From contig JAHJAA010000058.1 of the NCBI GenBank assembly GCA_018814305.1, positions 1 through 64,000 on the forward strand: a stretch of DNA of 64,000 nt, written 5' to 3'. Below the pieces are notes generated by a model, which was not told the DNA's origin, did not search any database, and saw only the letters and a list, made by a program, of their open reading frames with translations. This DNA comes from Pseudomonadota bacterium. Lineage in GTDB: Bacteria > Desulfobacterota > Desulfobulbia > Desulfobulbales > JAGXFP01. A program made the position numbers and the translations under genes. This document shows positions 18,362-26,845 of this stretch, piece by piece; the stretch's first letter is position 1, and the number at the start of each line of letters is the position of its first letter.

Positions 18362-19006
18362 TTAACGTTTCTCAAAAAGCCACCAATTCAAGTTATCGAA
18401 AATCCGAAACTCCTCCTGCCAGAGAAAGCCATAGTCAACGCAGGTCAGTTGTGGATAACGATCCTTGTAGAACTTGCCAAAATCACGTTTATAAAGAAGT
18501 CCCTGTTGCCCATGATAGGGAATCTCCTCGGGTCGATGGGAAAAATATTCGACACAGAGGACATAGCGGGAGGCTACCCGGACAATTTCATCGGTAGCCC
18601 GGGGCAGATCGCCCGGGGCGATATGAATCAGAACCCCGGAGGTTAAAACCAGATCAATAGCACCGTCGTCCAGGGGCACATCGAAGGCGCTGGTATTCCA
18701 AGCCCCAGCCAGCTCGATGCCGGGACGGGCCTTCAACTCCTCCAGGGCCTCCCCGTTAGGCTCCACCCCATGGAGTTTGACTACTCCCCCGAACAGTTCA
18801 TTAATATAGGAGAGGTTCAAGCCAATATTGCAACCGACCTCCAGAATCGACCGAACCTCAAGCCCCCCGATCATCCGCCGGTAGGCCTCAACCCCCAAGG
18901 GCATTTTCCAGGGGGCGAAATCATTTCGTTCCCGGTAGCCGGTGCCGAACTCGCCGGTCCAATGCTGGAGCTGAGCAGTGGTTTCTTCGTGATCAACTTG
19001 TTGCAT
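18362..19006 (-). CDS. SAM-dependent methyltransferase, pseudaminic acid biosynthesis-associated type
   Basis: 214 residues. Class I methyltransferase with motif I ILEVGCNIGLNL, an acidic VEPN after strand 2 and a DLVLTSGVLIHI motif. The opening segment (tryptophan, then YRERND) matches the methylase family found in pseudaminic acid/flagellin glycan clusters. The acceptor is unknown; O- or N-methylation of a nonulosonate is a reasonable inference. The frame extends to 19048, where the ATG overlaps the upstream stop as ATGA, but AAAGGGAG 8 nt before the ATG at 19006 makes this start more likely. Confidence 0.8.
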   Translation of the reverse strand: MQQVDHEETTAQLQHWTGEFGTGYRERNDFAPWKMPLGVEAYRRMIGGLEVRSILEVGCNIGLNLSYINELFGGVVKLHGVEPNGEALEELKARPGIELAGAWNTSAFDVPLDDGAIDLVLTSGVLIHIAPGDLPRATDEIVRVASRYVLCVEYFSHRPEEIPYHGQQGLLYKRDFGKFYKDRYPQLTCVDYGFLWQEEFRIFDNLNWWLFEKR

Positions 19007-19044
19007 GTGTTGTCTCCCTTTCTGAAAATTCCCACACCGATCGA

Positions 19045-20346
19045 TCATAATACAATGATCCTACGGGCGGCCTTTTTCTCCTGCCGGGCCATTTTTTTGG
19101 CAGCCGCATCGGCCAGATCGTCGCGCCAGTAATACTTGCGATTATTTTTACCGAAGGTCCGATCCGCCTTAGCTACCAGGGGAACCCGAGCCTCGTTGAC
19201 CCCAAAATCGTTGACGTGCTTGGCGATACTGTCCGTGACCACCCATTTCCCCTTGGAAGTCCTCCGCCAGATCTCCTCATCGCGCATCCCGTCAAGGCAG
19301 CTATAAAATTCTTCTTCAGTGATTCCCATAAAATCGAGATAGATATCGAGGCTTGAGGGTCGGGCTGCGTCGTACTTCTTGACCAGTTCAATCCCCTCTT
19401 CCCTGGTCATCCTACCATGCCGAATCTCCATGCTGGCGTCATCGGTGGCCCGACCGTAGCCGAACTTCAAATATTTGAGATAATCATGGACATCGTTGGC
19501 ATGATCCTCGATCTTACCGTGAAGAATAAAGGTCCGTTCCCGCATCCCGGGATGGAGGTTAAAGCCGAACTCCTCATGCATCTTCTTGGCCTGGGGCAGA
19601 GCATCCCAATAGAAAAAATTGCTCATGTAAAGCCCCCGCACCCCCACCTTTTCAATCTCTTCATCCGGGGGATAAACGTAGGGAGAGAGGTCATGCCGAG
19701 TGATACCGCTCTCTTCGTTGATCAACTGGTTGGGCTCGATCCCCCGCATATCGTGCTCCTGGCGGGACCACTTGGTATGCTCCACCAGATCATCGATGCT
19801 GACCAGACCGGTCAATTCGGCAAAGCCATGTTCACCTAAGATAACCAGAGGAATCTTGTATTTGACCGCAATCTGGAAGGGAAAGGTCCGGATTCCGGCG
19901 TGGTAATGCCAGGTCATATCCCCCACCCTTTTCAGCATGTAGCGAGAGATCTTCCGGGCCGCCTCGGGACTGGCCGTAAACCGGACCAGATCCATGCCGA
20001 ACTTCTTGACAATATTACGCAGGTTCTCATTGCCGAGCCGGGTGTTGTAGGAATGATTGAAGGTGACCAGCAAGGGATTCATCCCGTAGACATGCTTCAT
20101 CAGATAGGCCTGATAGTGGCTGTCCTTCCCGCCGCTTACCGGGATGATGCAGTCATAGGGATTCCCTGCCTCACGGGCCCGGGCCTTCTGCTCTTCAAGG
20201 ACCGCCCGGAGCAGCCGTTCACGATCTCCCCAGTTGACGTTCTGGCGGGATTCATGATATCGACATCCGCTGCAGACTCCTTCGTCGTCAAAGATAATAG
20301 TTGGTCTGGCATTGGCCGGATAGCAACAGCGTGCACAGTATTCCAT
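19045..20346 (-). CDS. N-acetyl sugar amidotransferase (PseA/WbpG-like)
   Basis: 433 residues. It starts with a zinc-binding-type CARCC...CSGC cluster (residues 4-28) and a PP-loop ATP-pyrophosphatase motif SGGKDS at 71-76. The rest matches the N-acetyl sugar amidotransferase family (PseA, WbpG, WbuX). These enzymes use ammonia delivered by dedicated HisH/HisF homologues to turn an acetamido group into an acetamidino group on pseudaminic or legionaminic acid or related sugars. The HisF- and HisH-like genes lie directly upstream. The ribosome site GGGAGG is 5 nt before the ATG. The exact acceptor sugar is inferred. Confidence 0.85.
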   Translation of the reverse strand: MEYCARCCYPANARPTIIFDDEGVCSGCRYHESRQNVNWGDRERLLRAVLEEQKARAREAGNPYDCIIPVSGGKDSHYQAYLMKHVYGMNPLLVTFNHSYNTRLGNENLRNIVKKFGMDLVRFTASPEAARKISRYMLKRVGDMTWHYHAGIRTFPFQIAVKYKIPLVILGEHGFAELTGLVSIDDLVEHTKWSRQEHDMRGIEPNQLINEESGITRHDLSPYVYPPDEEIEKVGVRGLYMSNFFYWDALPQAKKMHEEFGFNLHPGMRERTFILHGKIEDHANDVHDYLKYLKFGYGRATDDASMEIRHGRMTREEGIELVKKYDAARPSSLDIYLDFMGITEEEFYSCLDGMRDEEIWRRTSKGKWVVTDSIAKHVNDFGVNEARVPLVAKADRTFGKNNRKYYWRDDLADAAAKKMARQEKKAARRIIVL

Positions 20347-20384
20347 AAAAACCTCCCTGGTGGTTCATAGCTCTTTTAAAACGG

Positions 20385-21143
20385 TTAACGGACATCAATG
20401 CCGTGTTCCCGCATGTAATTCTTGGCCTTCTTGGTACTGTGCTCGGTGTAATGAAGGATATTGGCCGCAGCCACCGCATCGGCGCCGCCGATGGTGACCC
20501 CTTCGACCAGATGATCCCAGGTAAAGACCCCACCCATGGCGATCACCGGGATCTCAACAGCGTCCACCACCTGCCTTAAAAGTTCCAGATCGTACCCCTT
20601 ACGAAAGCCGTCATGGTCGATACAGTTTAAAAAGATTTCACCGGCGCCCAGTTCCTGAACCGTAGCGGCCCAACTGATCGGCGAAAGCCCGGTGGGCGTC
20701 CGCCCCCGGTCACTGTAGACCTCGTATTCCCCTCCGGCCTGTTTCTTGGCATCCATGGAGACCACCACGCACTGATTCCCAAAAATCCGGGCACACTCAG
20801 TGATCAGCGCCGGTCGCTCGATGGCCGCAGTATTGATCGACACCTTGTCCGCTCCCATCCGCAAAAGAGAACGAACCTCATCGGTGCTGGTGATCCAGCC
20901 GCCGACGGTTAAAGGCACAAAGCATTTCTCCGAGAGTTTGGAGATCACCTCATAAAATTTCTCACGTTTCTGCTGGGTCCGACTTACATCCAGCACAACA
21001 ATCTCATCCACCGCCCATTTATTGAAAAAATCAACCGCCGTGGCCGGCATGGAGTGAATGATATTGGTATGCTTGAACTGGACGCTCTGAACCACCTGCC
21101 CGTCCCTGATGATCAGGACTGGAATCAGTCTTTTCTTCAGCAT
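20385..21143 (-). CDS. hisF: HisF-like cyclase subunit dedicated to sugar amidation
   Basis: 252 residues, the normal HisF size, with a beta/alpha barrel layout. It has VLDVSRTQ early, [21 protein letters not shown] and VVSMDAKK, then the late glycine phosphate-binding motif AMGGVF. In HisF the first barrel strand carries a catalytic Asp in a CLD context, which here reads IPVLIIRDG; this fits the specialised paralogues that channel ammonia to an amidotransferase rather than making histidine. The frame opens at 21179, but GGGGAAG before the ATG at 21143 and family length favour this start. It overlaps the HisH-like gene by 113 nt. Confidence 0.8.
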   Translation of the reverse strand: MLKKRLIPVLIIRDGQVVQSVQFKHTNIIHSMPATAVDFFNKWAVDEIVVLDVSRTQQKREKFYEVISKLSEKCFVPLTVGGWITSTDEVRSLLRMGADKVSINTAAIERPALITECARIFGNQCVVVSMDAKKQAGGEYEVYSDRGRTPTGLSPISWAATVQELGAGEIFLNCIDHDGFRKGYDLELLRQVVDAVEIPVIAMGGVFTWDHLVEGVTIGGADAVAAANILHYTEHSTKKAKNYMREHGIDVR

Positions 21144-21774
21144 GATCTTCCCCATGAATAAGTGTCGCAAAGTTCTCAAGAATTTTCAAACCGCATTGCT
21201 GGCTTTTTTCCGGATGGAACTGAACCGCATGGATATTATTCTTTTGAATACTCGCGGTGATTTCGATGCCGTGCATACAGGTTGAGGTGACCACCGCCTC
21301 GGGATCGTCTTCCAGCACCAGATGATAACTGTGGACAAAATAGACCACCGGCTCCTCGGCAATCCCCTTGAACAACGGAGAGGATTCCTTAAGCTCAATA
21401 GTGTTCCACCCGATGTGGGGTACCCGATATTGCCGATCGCCCGTCTCAATCTTTTTGACGGTTGCCTTGACCCAGCCCAAACCCTGATGTTCACCATGCT
21501 CCAGACTTCTTTCGGCCAGAAACTGAAGACCGAGACAGATCCCCAGAAAGGGTTTTTTTTCAACCACAACCTGCTGGGTAAGCACCTCGACCAAATTCTG
21601 CCGTCGCAACGAGGCCATGCAATCACCAAAGGCGCCGACCCCAGGCAGAATGATCGCTGAGGCAGCACCAATCACCTGGGGATCGCCGGAAATCACCGCC
21701 GGTTGCCCGATGGCGGCCAGGGCGTTCATCACCGAACGGAGATTACCTGCTTCATAATCAATGACCACAATCAT
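21031..21774 (-). CDS. hisH: HisH-like glutamine amidotransferase with out-of-frame C-terminal extension
   Basis: 247 residues. It is a class I glutaminase with the nucleophile Cys80 in GICLGLQF and the His/Glu pair in QFHPEKS. It should release ammonia from glutamine for the HisF-like partner and the PseA-like amidotransferase. HisH proteins normally end near residue 205. Here the frame continues about 40 residues into the hisF coding region with a low-complexity polar tail, giving a 113-nt overlap. The start overlaps the pseI stop as ATGA and has a GGAGGAGAAGG ribosome site. The long tail suggests loss of the original stop codon. Confidence 0.85.
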   Translation of the reverse strand: MIVVIDYEAGNLRSVMNALAAIGQPAVISGDPQVIGAASAIILPGVGAFGDCMASLRRQNLVEVLTQQVVVEKKPFLGICLGLQFLAERSLEHGEHQGLGWVKATVKKIETGDRQYRVPHIGWNTIELKESSPLFKGIAEEPVVYFVHSYHLVLEDDPEAVVTSTCMHGIEITASIQKNNIHAVQFHPEKSQQCGLKILENFATLIHGEDHAEEKTDSSPDHQGRAGGSERPVQAYQYHSLHAGHGG

Positions 21775-22847
21775 CCTTCTCCTCCAACAAGAGTCCAGGT
21801 CAGGGGCGTCCCCGGCTCGATATCTGCGGTCGCCCTCCGGCCCAGAACCGTATCCAGGAGGACCGGCTCCATACCATGACCCGGACGAATGGACCGGACA
21901 TTATTTCGAGTAAAGATTTCGTCGGCCTTCATCCCGGCCACCACAAACAGTGAACGCCGGAACACCCTGCCGGCAGCCTCCTTGGCTCCCACCTCATAAC
22001 TGATCCGGCCCAGGGCCTGCTCCGCAACCCGGACCGCTTTGACCATGGCGGCAAATTCTGCTGGCTCCATGGAAAAAGAACTATCCGGTCCGGCAATGGC
22101 CCGACTGAGAGTCAGATGTTTTTCAATGATTGCCGCTCCTAAAGCCACCGCGGCCACCGGAACCGCCGGCCCCATGGAATGATCGGACAAACCCACCGGC
22201 AGACCAAAGGCCCCGGCCAGATGCGGGATGGTTTTAAGATTCATCTCCTCGGGAGGAGCCGGATAGGCACTGGTGCATTTCAACAGGGCGACTCCATCGG
22301 CCCCGGCCAACCGGGCGGTCCTAACCGCCTGGTCAATCTCGGATAAACTCGCCATCCCGGTGGAGATGATCAGGGGCTTACCGGTTGCAGCAGCCTTTTG
22401 AATCAATGGCAGATCGCCGTTCTCAAAGGAGGCAATCTTATGGACCGGGACTTCAAGCTCCTCAAGAAAATCCACCGCAGTGGCATCAAAAGCGGCGGAA
22501 AAGAAATCCAGCCCTTCTTCCCGGGCCACCTTCCTGAGCTGGACATGCCATTCCCAGGGGGTCATGGCCTCTTCATAGAGTTCATATAATCCCCGACCCT
22601 CCCAGATGGTTCCGGCTCCGATCTGAAACTCCGGGCGATTGCTCCGGATGGTCATGGTATCGGGGGTATAGGTCTGGAGCTTAATGGCATCGGCCCCGGA
22701 CTCCTTGGCCGCCCGGATGATTTCCACCGCCTGATTAAAATCCCCGTGATGGTTGGCCGACATCTCGGCAATGATATAGACCGGTGCACCAGGCCCAATC
22801 CGCCGACCATTGATGGTTATAAACTCAGCCGATCCCGAAGCACCCAT
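21771..22847 (-). CDS. pseI: Pseudaminic acid synthase
   Basis: 358 residues. NeuB-family PEP-condensing synthase with IAEMSANHHGD, IKLQTYTPDTMTI, IWEGRGLYELYEEA and TPWEWH, which mark the PseI subgroup. It condenses PEP with 2,4-diacetamido-2,4,6-trideoxy-altropyranose to give pseudaminic acid. The two histidines that bind the metal in characterised NeuB are present as His223 (SDH) and His244 (EKH). A C-terminal SAF (antifreeze-like) domain follows with RRSLFV. The ATG at 22847 shares its A with the stop of the deacetylase gene (TGATG) and has GGAGGT 6 nt upstream; the longer frame would start at a GTG. Confidence 0.9.
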   Translation of the reverse strand: MGASGSAEFITINGRRIGPGAPVYIIAEMSANHHGDFNQAVEIIRAAKESGADAIKLQTYTPDTMTIRSNRPEFQIGAGTIWEGRGLYELYEEAMTPWEWHVQLRKVAREEGLDFFSAAFDATAVDFLEELEVPVHKIASFENGDLPLIQKAAATGKPLIISTGMASLSEIDQAVRTARLAGADGVALLKCTSAYPAPPEEMNLKTIPHLAGAFGLPVGLSDHSMGPAVPVAAVALGAAIIEKHLTLSRAIAGPDSSFSMEPAEFAAMVKAVRVAEQALGRISYEVGAKEAAGRVFRRSLFVVAGMKADEIFTRNNVRSIRPGHGMEPVLLDTVLGRRATADIEPGTPLTWTLVGGEG

Positions 22848-23527
22848 CAGCACACCTCCCGGATCAATTCAAAGGCCTCGGCAGCGGCCACTCCGGCCAC
22901 ACTGCCCCACCGTTCGGCAATGGCCCGCAAGGCTTGGGCCGACCGGGGATGGGGAAATTCCCGAGCCTCTCCCTCGTAAATCTGCATGGCGGCAAGCTTG
23001 GTTTCAAGGGTCTCGCCGACTTCGAAAAAGGTATTGGGGGTGAAGACTGGGGTCATCTTTTGAAACGACCACTCGGTGGAGGAGGGCACCTCATAGGTAT
23101 AGAGCTTCTTGACCGACTGCCCCGGGATGGTCCGCAGGGCCGTCATCACCGCCCGAAAGACCAGGGTATGATCGATATTGAGGTCTCCGCCATGATGGCA
23201 GAAAACCGTTGCCGGCTTAACCCGACCCACCAGCTCCTCCACCGTTTTCACCAGGTCGAGCAAAGGGACAGTATCGAACCGGTTATCGGGAAAAGAATAG
23301 GTCAGCAGTTCATGAACCCCGATCAAATGAGCGGCTCGCTCTGAACAGGCTCGGAGCTTGTTCAATTCATCCTCACCAGCCTGATCCCGCTCAGCATAAC
23401 GCGAGGTGATCCCCTCACCCAGAATGGCGACGGAGATCTGGTGCCCCTCCCGGCTATAGCGGGCCATGGTTGCACCACATCCCAAGACCTCGTCATCGGG
23501 ATGGGCGGCAATCACCAGCATTTTCAT
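22847..23527 (-). CDS. PIG-L/LmbE-family deacetylase
   Basis: 226 residues. It opens with IAAHPDDEVLGCG, the zinc-binding and catalytic motif of PIG-L/LmbE N-deacetylases, with a second site HHGGDLNIDHT supplying further histidines. The family removes N-acetyl groups from amino sugars. Its start overlaps the formyltransferase stop (ATGA), so the two are translationally coupled. This suggests acetyl removal followed by formylation on one amino group of the nonulosonate or its UDP-sugar precursor. That order is inference. Confidence 0.85.
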   Translation of the reverse strand: MKMLVIAAHPDDEVLGCGATMARYSREGHQISVAILGEGITSRYAERDQAGEDELNKLRACSERAAHLIGVHELLTYSFPDNRFDTVPLLDLVKTVEELVGRVKPATVFCHHGGDLNIDHTLVFRAVMTALRTIPGQSVKKLYTYEVPSSTEWSFQKMTPVFTPNTFFEVGETLETKLAAMQIYEGEAREFPHPRSAQALRAIAERWGSVAGVAAAEAFELIREVC

Positions 23528-24219
23528 ACCGTGTCCCCTGGTAACGGAACAATAGTAACATCAGCTTCGACCCGACCATCATAGAACCCGGCCCGGCGGA
23601 AGGTGTAGCGAAACCCGTCATGATCAAGAAAGGCCGCCGGATAACCCTCGGCATCCAACATGCGGATGTGGTCATAAACCCCCAGGAGATTATCCTGGCC
23701 GGCGATCACACTCTGAGCCGGTTTACGCCGGGGAAATTCTACCACCTCACCGGTCTGCTCCACCGGCTGAGGATTTTCGGTAATAATGAAGCGTATCATC
23801 TCCGCCGACAGCGCTGAGGCCCGGATATAGATCTCTTCAGCATTACCCTCAATAGAGAGATCCCTTTTCAGGTAGACCGGACCAGCATCCATTTCATTCA
23901 CCATTTTCAGGGCGGTCAACTTGGTGGCCCGATGCCCCCGGACAATTAGATTCTGCAAGGGACTGCCCCCCCGGGCATAAGGCACATCCGCCATATGGAA
24001 GCAGACACAGGGGAAGATTGACAGCAGACTTTCCGGAACAATCCAATTCCAATGCAAAAAGAAAATATATTTCGGTTCCTGCCTCTCGGTGGCGGCGGCC
24101 AGTTTCTCTCGGTTATTGACAAAGACCCACTCTCCGGGATAGGAGCTGATGGTATCTTCAAAGGTTCTCCGATTCCACGGCCGACACCCTGCTACGATAT
24201 AATAATTATTTTTCTTCAT
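23524..24219 (-). CDS. Formyltransferase-like enzyme (sugar N-formyltransferase candidate)
   Basis: 231 residues of the methionyl-tRNA formyltransferase-like fold. The signature region reads CFHMADVPYARGGSPLQNLI, aligned with the usual NxHPSLLPxYRGPxPIQ; His is kept, but the usual catalytic Asn appears as Cys. EMDAGPVY supplies the catalytic Asp. It is shorter than tRNA formyltransferases (about 310) and sits in the sugar cluster, so a role in N-formylating an amino sugar from 10-formyl-THF is inferred. The ribosome site GGAGGACAGG overlaps the end of the GNAT gene. Confidence 0.7.
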   Translation of the reverse strand: MKKNNYYIVAGCRPWNRRTFEDTISSYPGEWVFVNNREKLAAATERQEPKYIFFLHWNWIVPESLLSIFPCVCFHMADVPYARGGSPLQNLIVRGHRATKLTALKMVNEMDAGPVYLKRDLSIEGNAEEIYIRASALSAEMIRFIITENPQPVEQTGEVVEFPRRKPAQSVIAGQDNLLGVYDHIRMLDAEGYPAAFLDHDGFRYTFRRAGFYDGRVEADVTIVPLPGDTV

Positions 24220-24736
24220 TCCCTGTCCTCCTCACACAATGGATTGCCTTACTCCCCCCAACCACGACCGTTTCCTCCCCCGAGAAACCCGCCCGCTTAA
24301 AGGCCGCCAGAGAGGCCTGATTTTCAGGTTTGATATGGGCATGGATGGCAACGATCTGCGGTTGTTCTACTACCAGCCGCGCAACTCCCTCGCCAATCAA
24401 GGCCGCCCCCAAACCACGCCCCCGTTGGTCCGAAGCAAGGGTGACATCGATTTCCGCCTCCGTTCCCTCCCAATCGAAGCGAACCTGACCGACCGACATC
24501 CCTTGACCATTTTCGGCCAGGTAGATCCGACAGTGGGGATCGACCATTTTTCGAGCAAACCAGGCCTGGTGCTCCTCACTATCGATAATGGCGGTCGAAA
24601 AGGCTGAGGCCCTGACCGCCGGATCATTGCCCCAGGCCAAAAGCAGCTCGCTGTCCGCTGGGCCACAGTCCCGGAGTGAGATGGACGGGGCAACCATTTC
24701 ACCCATTATTGATTGTTGCCGTTCAGGCTGCGACAT
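24206..24736 (-). CDS. pseH: GNAT N-acetyltransferase, PseH-like
   Basis: 176 residues. SISLRDCGPADSELLLAWGNDP, an EHQAWFARKM segment, VGQVRFDW and the acetyl-CoA loop SDQRGRGLGAAL match the PseH/PseG-linked acetyltransferases. These acetylate the 4-amino group of the UDP-sugar produced by PseC. All other steps of the CMP-pseudaminate pathway are present in the cluster, so this gene is the natural PseH. The start at 24736 lies inside the end of the radical SAM gene and has AAGGT about 8 nt upstream; an ATG two codons earlier is possible. Confidence 0.7.
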   Translation of the reverse strand: MSQPERQQSIMGEMVAPSISLRDCGPADSELLLAWGNDPAVRASAFSTAIIDSEEHQAWFARKMVDPHCRIYLAENGQGMSVGQVRFDWEGTEAEIDVTLASDQRGRGLGAALIGEGVARLVVEQPQIVAIHAHIKPENQASLAAFKRAGFSGEETVVVGGSKAIHCVRRTGNEEK

Positions 24737-26066
24737 GTTCACTGACCTTTTCAGGGACGGTTTCAGGCATGATCAACAGTTCACCGGTAAAGCGTTCACA
24801 GGACCGGCAGAGCGGAGTGAGACCGGAACCTGATCCTTGAAGAATCCCCTGCCGTAGGGCCTCATACTCAGGACTTCTCCAGATCTCCAACAGGGACTGT
24901 TGCCCGACATTGCCCATAACCTGGCGGCTCAAGAGATCGTAACAGCAGATCACCACATCACCATTGGCCCGAACCGCCATTTCGGTGAAGGGCATCTGAC
25001 AGAAGCCCCTGGGTTCCCCAGCCAACACTCCCACTCCGGGGAGGGCGGAACGATTCAACTCAAATCCCGGCCACTTCATGGCATAGATGGTCTGAATGCC
25101 GAATCCGGCAAAGTCCCGCGCCAGGAACTCGCCCACTTGTGGGACCTCGGGATCGCCCACCTGCTTGACGATCACGTTGGAAATGATGATCTCGGTATCC
25201 GGCAGATACTCCTTGAGCAGATGAACATTTCTGACAATGGCGGCATAATCGGCACCCTGACGGACCCGGTCATTTTCTGCGGGGGAACGGCCATCAACCG
25301 AGACCAGAATCCGGTCGAGCTTTGCCGTGGCCAAACCCCGGCAGATCTCCTCGTTAAGCAGCATGGCATTGGTGGTAAAATGGGTGTAATGGATCCCGGT
25401 TTCTTCCTTGATCCTCCGGCACATCAGGGGAAGCTCTTTATGCAGCAGGGGTTCGCCACCAAGATAGAAGATCCCGTCACTTGCCACCGGCAGTTCCTTG
25501 AGCTGAGCGAGTACCCGGTCGAAGGTCGCCATGGGCATCAGTTGCCGCATAGCCCCCCGGTAGTTGGTCCCGGTGGGGCAATGCTGACAGCGGAGGTTAC
25601 AGACACTGGAGACCTCAATCCGGATCCGGCGAGGACCTAAGTTTTTTATCGTTTGATTTTCATGGAGCCGACGATAGACCCTGGGCGCCAAGCCATGATC
25701 CTCTTCGGCCAGAGAGAGAAAAACGGTTAAATTGGTATGGGCATTCGGATACTCCGGGCGGCATTCAATGGCCCGCACCATGCTCTCGATTGCCTCGCCG
25801 ATCCGACCCTCCCGATAGAAGGCGATACCCAGTTCGAAATAGACCTCAGCCTGCCCTCCTCTGAGTTGCAGGGAATCCTGAAAACTGAAAATTGCCGCGT
25901 CATGGCGACCAATCTCCTTGAAGCCAAGGCCGCACTTATAATGGAGGTCAGGATTCCTCGGATTAAGGAGTCGAGCCTTCTGCAGGAGCTGGGCGGCATT
26001 CTCCCGGTGACCATTGGTAATTTCGTGAACTGCGGCGGTGAAGGTTTCCTGCCAGGTCATACTCAT
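24723..26066 (-). CDS. TPR-radical SAM-SPASM protein
   Basis: 447 residues. The N-terminal 130 residues form TPR repeats (for example AEVYFELGIAFYREGRIGEA). A radical SAM domain follows with the cluster motif CNLRCQHC at 156-163 and a GGEPLL segment. A C-terminal SPASM-like region has GFCQMPF, VICCYD and CRSCERF to bind auxiliary Fe-S clusters. Such proteins modify peptides or sugars by radical chemistry; the TPR part could dock flagellin or another cluster enzyme. It overlaps the CMP-sugar synthetase gene by ATGA and has a GGGAGG ribosome site. Its substrate is unknown, and it is not part of the standard pseudaminate pathway. Confidence 0.8.
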   Translation of the reverse strand: MSMTWQETFTAAVHEITNGHRENAAQLLQKARLLNPRNPDLHYKCGLGFKEIGRHDAAIFSFQDSLQLRGGQAEVYFELGIAFYREGRIGEAIESMVRAIECRPEYPNAHTNLTVFLSLAEEDHGLAPRVYRRLHENQTIKNLGPRRIRIEVSSVCNLRCQHCPTGTNYRGAMRQLMPMATFDRVLAQLKELPVASDGIFYLGGEPLLHKELPLMCRRIKEETGIHYTHFTTNAMLLNEEICRGLATAKLDRILVSVDGRSPAENDRVRQGADYAAIVRNVHLLKEYLPDTEIIISNVIVKQVGDPEVPQVGEFLARDFAGFGIQTIYAMKWPGFELNRSALPGVGVLAGEPRGFCQMPFTEMAVRANGDVVICCYDLLSRQVMGNVGQQSLLEIWRSPEYEALRQGILQGSGSGLTPLCRSCERFTGELLIMPETVPEKVSEHVAA

Positions 26067-26788
26067 ATCATCCTCCCGGATCCCTGTGCCGCCTGATTCC
26101 TCGCTATATGTGCAATGAGAAACTCAGCCCACAACAGATCAATCGGTTGATCGATGTCCACCGAATGTTCCGGGGGAAGCACAAATGGGGCAACCCGCCC
26201 GCCATAGAATTCCCCCCCCGCCAGAAAGGGCTCAACCCGACCGAAGATAAACGAGCCATCATGTCGGTAGAGGGGCTCCAAGAGCTGGGTCTGTTTCATC
26301 TGCTCACCATCGAGAAAGGGGGTGACCCTGCCACCGGAGAGCCGCACCGCTCGTTGGGGCGGATGGGAAAAAGGAACCAGACTCATCAGGGTATCGGCAT
26401 CTCCATCCTGAAAGACCTGGTAGGCCTCCTTTAGATCCTCGGCAGTCCGCAGGGGATTGGTTACCAACAACACGGCAAACTCCTGGTAATGTTCACCACG
26501 TTGGGCCAGGTTCAGCAAGAGTTCACGACACACGGTCTTGACCTGGGCGGTATCGGTGGCAAGCTCCGGCGCCCGCCGATCAATGGCCGCTCCGTATTGG
26601 GAGGCGACCTTTAAGATCTCGGAATCTTCCGAACTGACCACAATCCAGTCGAAGAGACCACTGTCCCGGGCCGCTTCAATGGCATAGGCCAGCAGGGGCT
26701 TCCCGGCAAGAAGCGCAATATTCTTCCGGGGCAGCCGCTTGGACCCACCCCGGGCCGGAATGATGCATACTGGACGAAGTTTGCTCAT
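26063..26788 (-). CDS. pseF: CMP-nonulosonate cytidylyltransferase (PseF/NeuA family)
   Basis: 241 residues. The N-terminus IIPARGGSKRLPRKNI is the CTP-binding signature of CMP-sialic/pseudaminic/legionaminic acid synthetases. It is followed by GKPLLAYAIEAA and IVVSSEDSEI. It activates the nonulosonate with CTP before transfer. The middle part is not diagnostic of PseF rather than NeuA/LegF, so the symbol rests on cluster context. It overlaps the downstream radical SAM gene by 4 nt and lies 57 nt after the second NeuB-like gene. Confidence 0.8.
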   Translation of the reverse strand: MSKLRPVCIIPARGGSKRLPRKNIALLAGKPLLAYAIEAARDSGLFDWIVVSSEDSEILKVASQYGAAIDRRAPELATDTAQVKTVCRELLLNLAQRGEHYQEFAVLLVTNPLRTAEDLKEAYQVFQDGDADTLMSLVPFSHPPQRAVRLSGGRVTPFLDGEQMKQTQLLEPLYRHDGSFIFGRVEPFLAGGEFYGGRVAPFVLPPEHSVDIDQPIDLLWAEFLIAHIARNQAAQGSGRMI

Positions 26789-26845
26789 TTTAGACTCTCA
26801 TCAACTGGCCACCCGGCCCTTTACTTAAAGGACAATGGTCTGTGT

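Noticed and set aside
24900-25640. 246-codon plus-strand open frame opposite the radical SAM gene
   Set aside because: Antisense shadow of a gene whose Fe-S motifs are intact.
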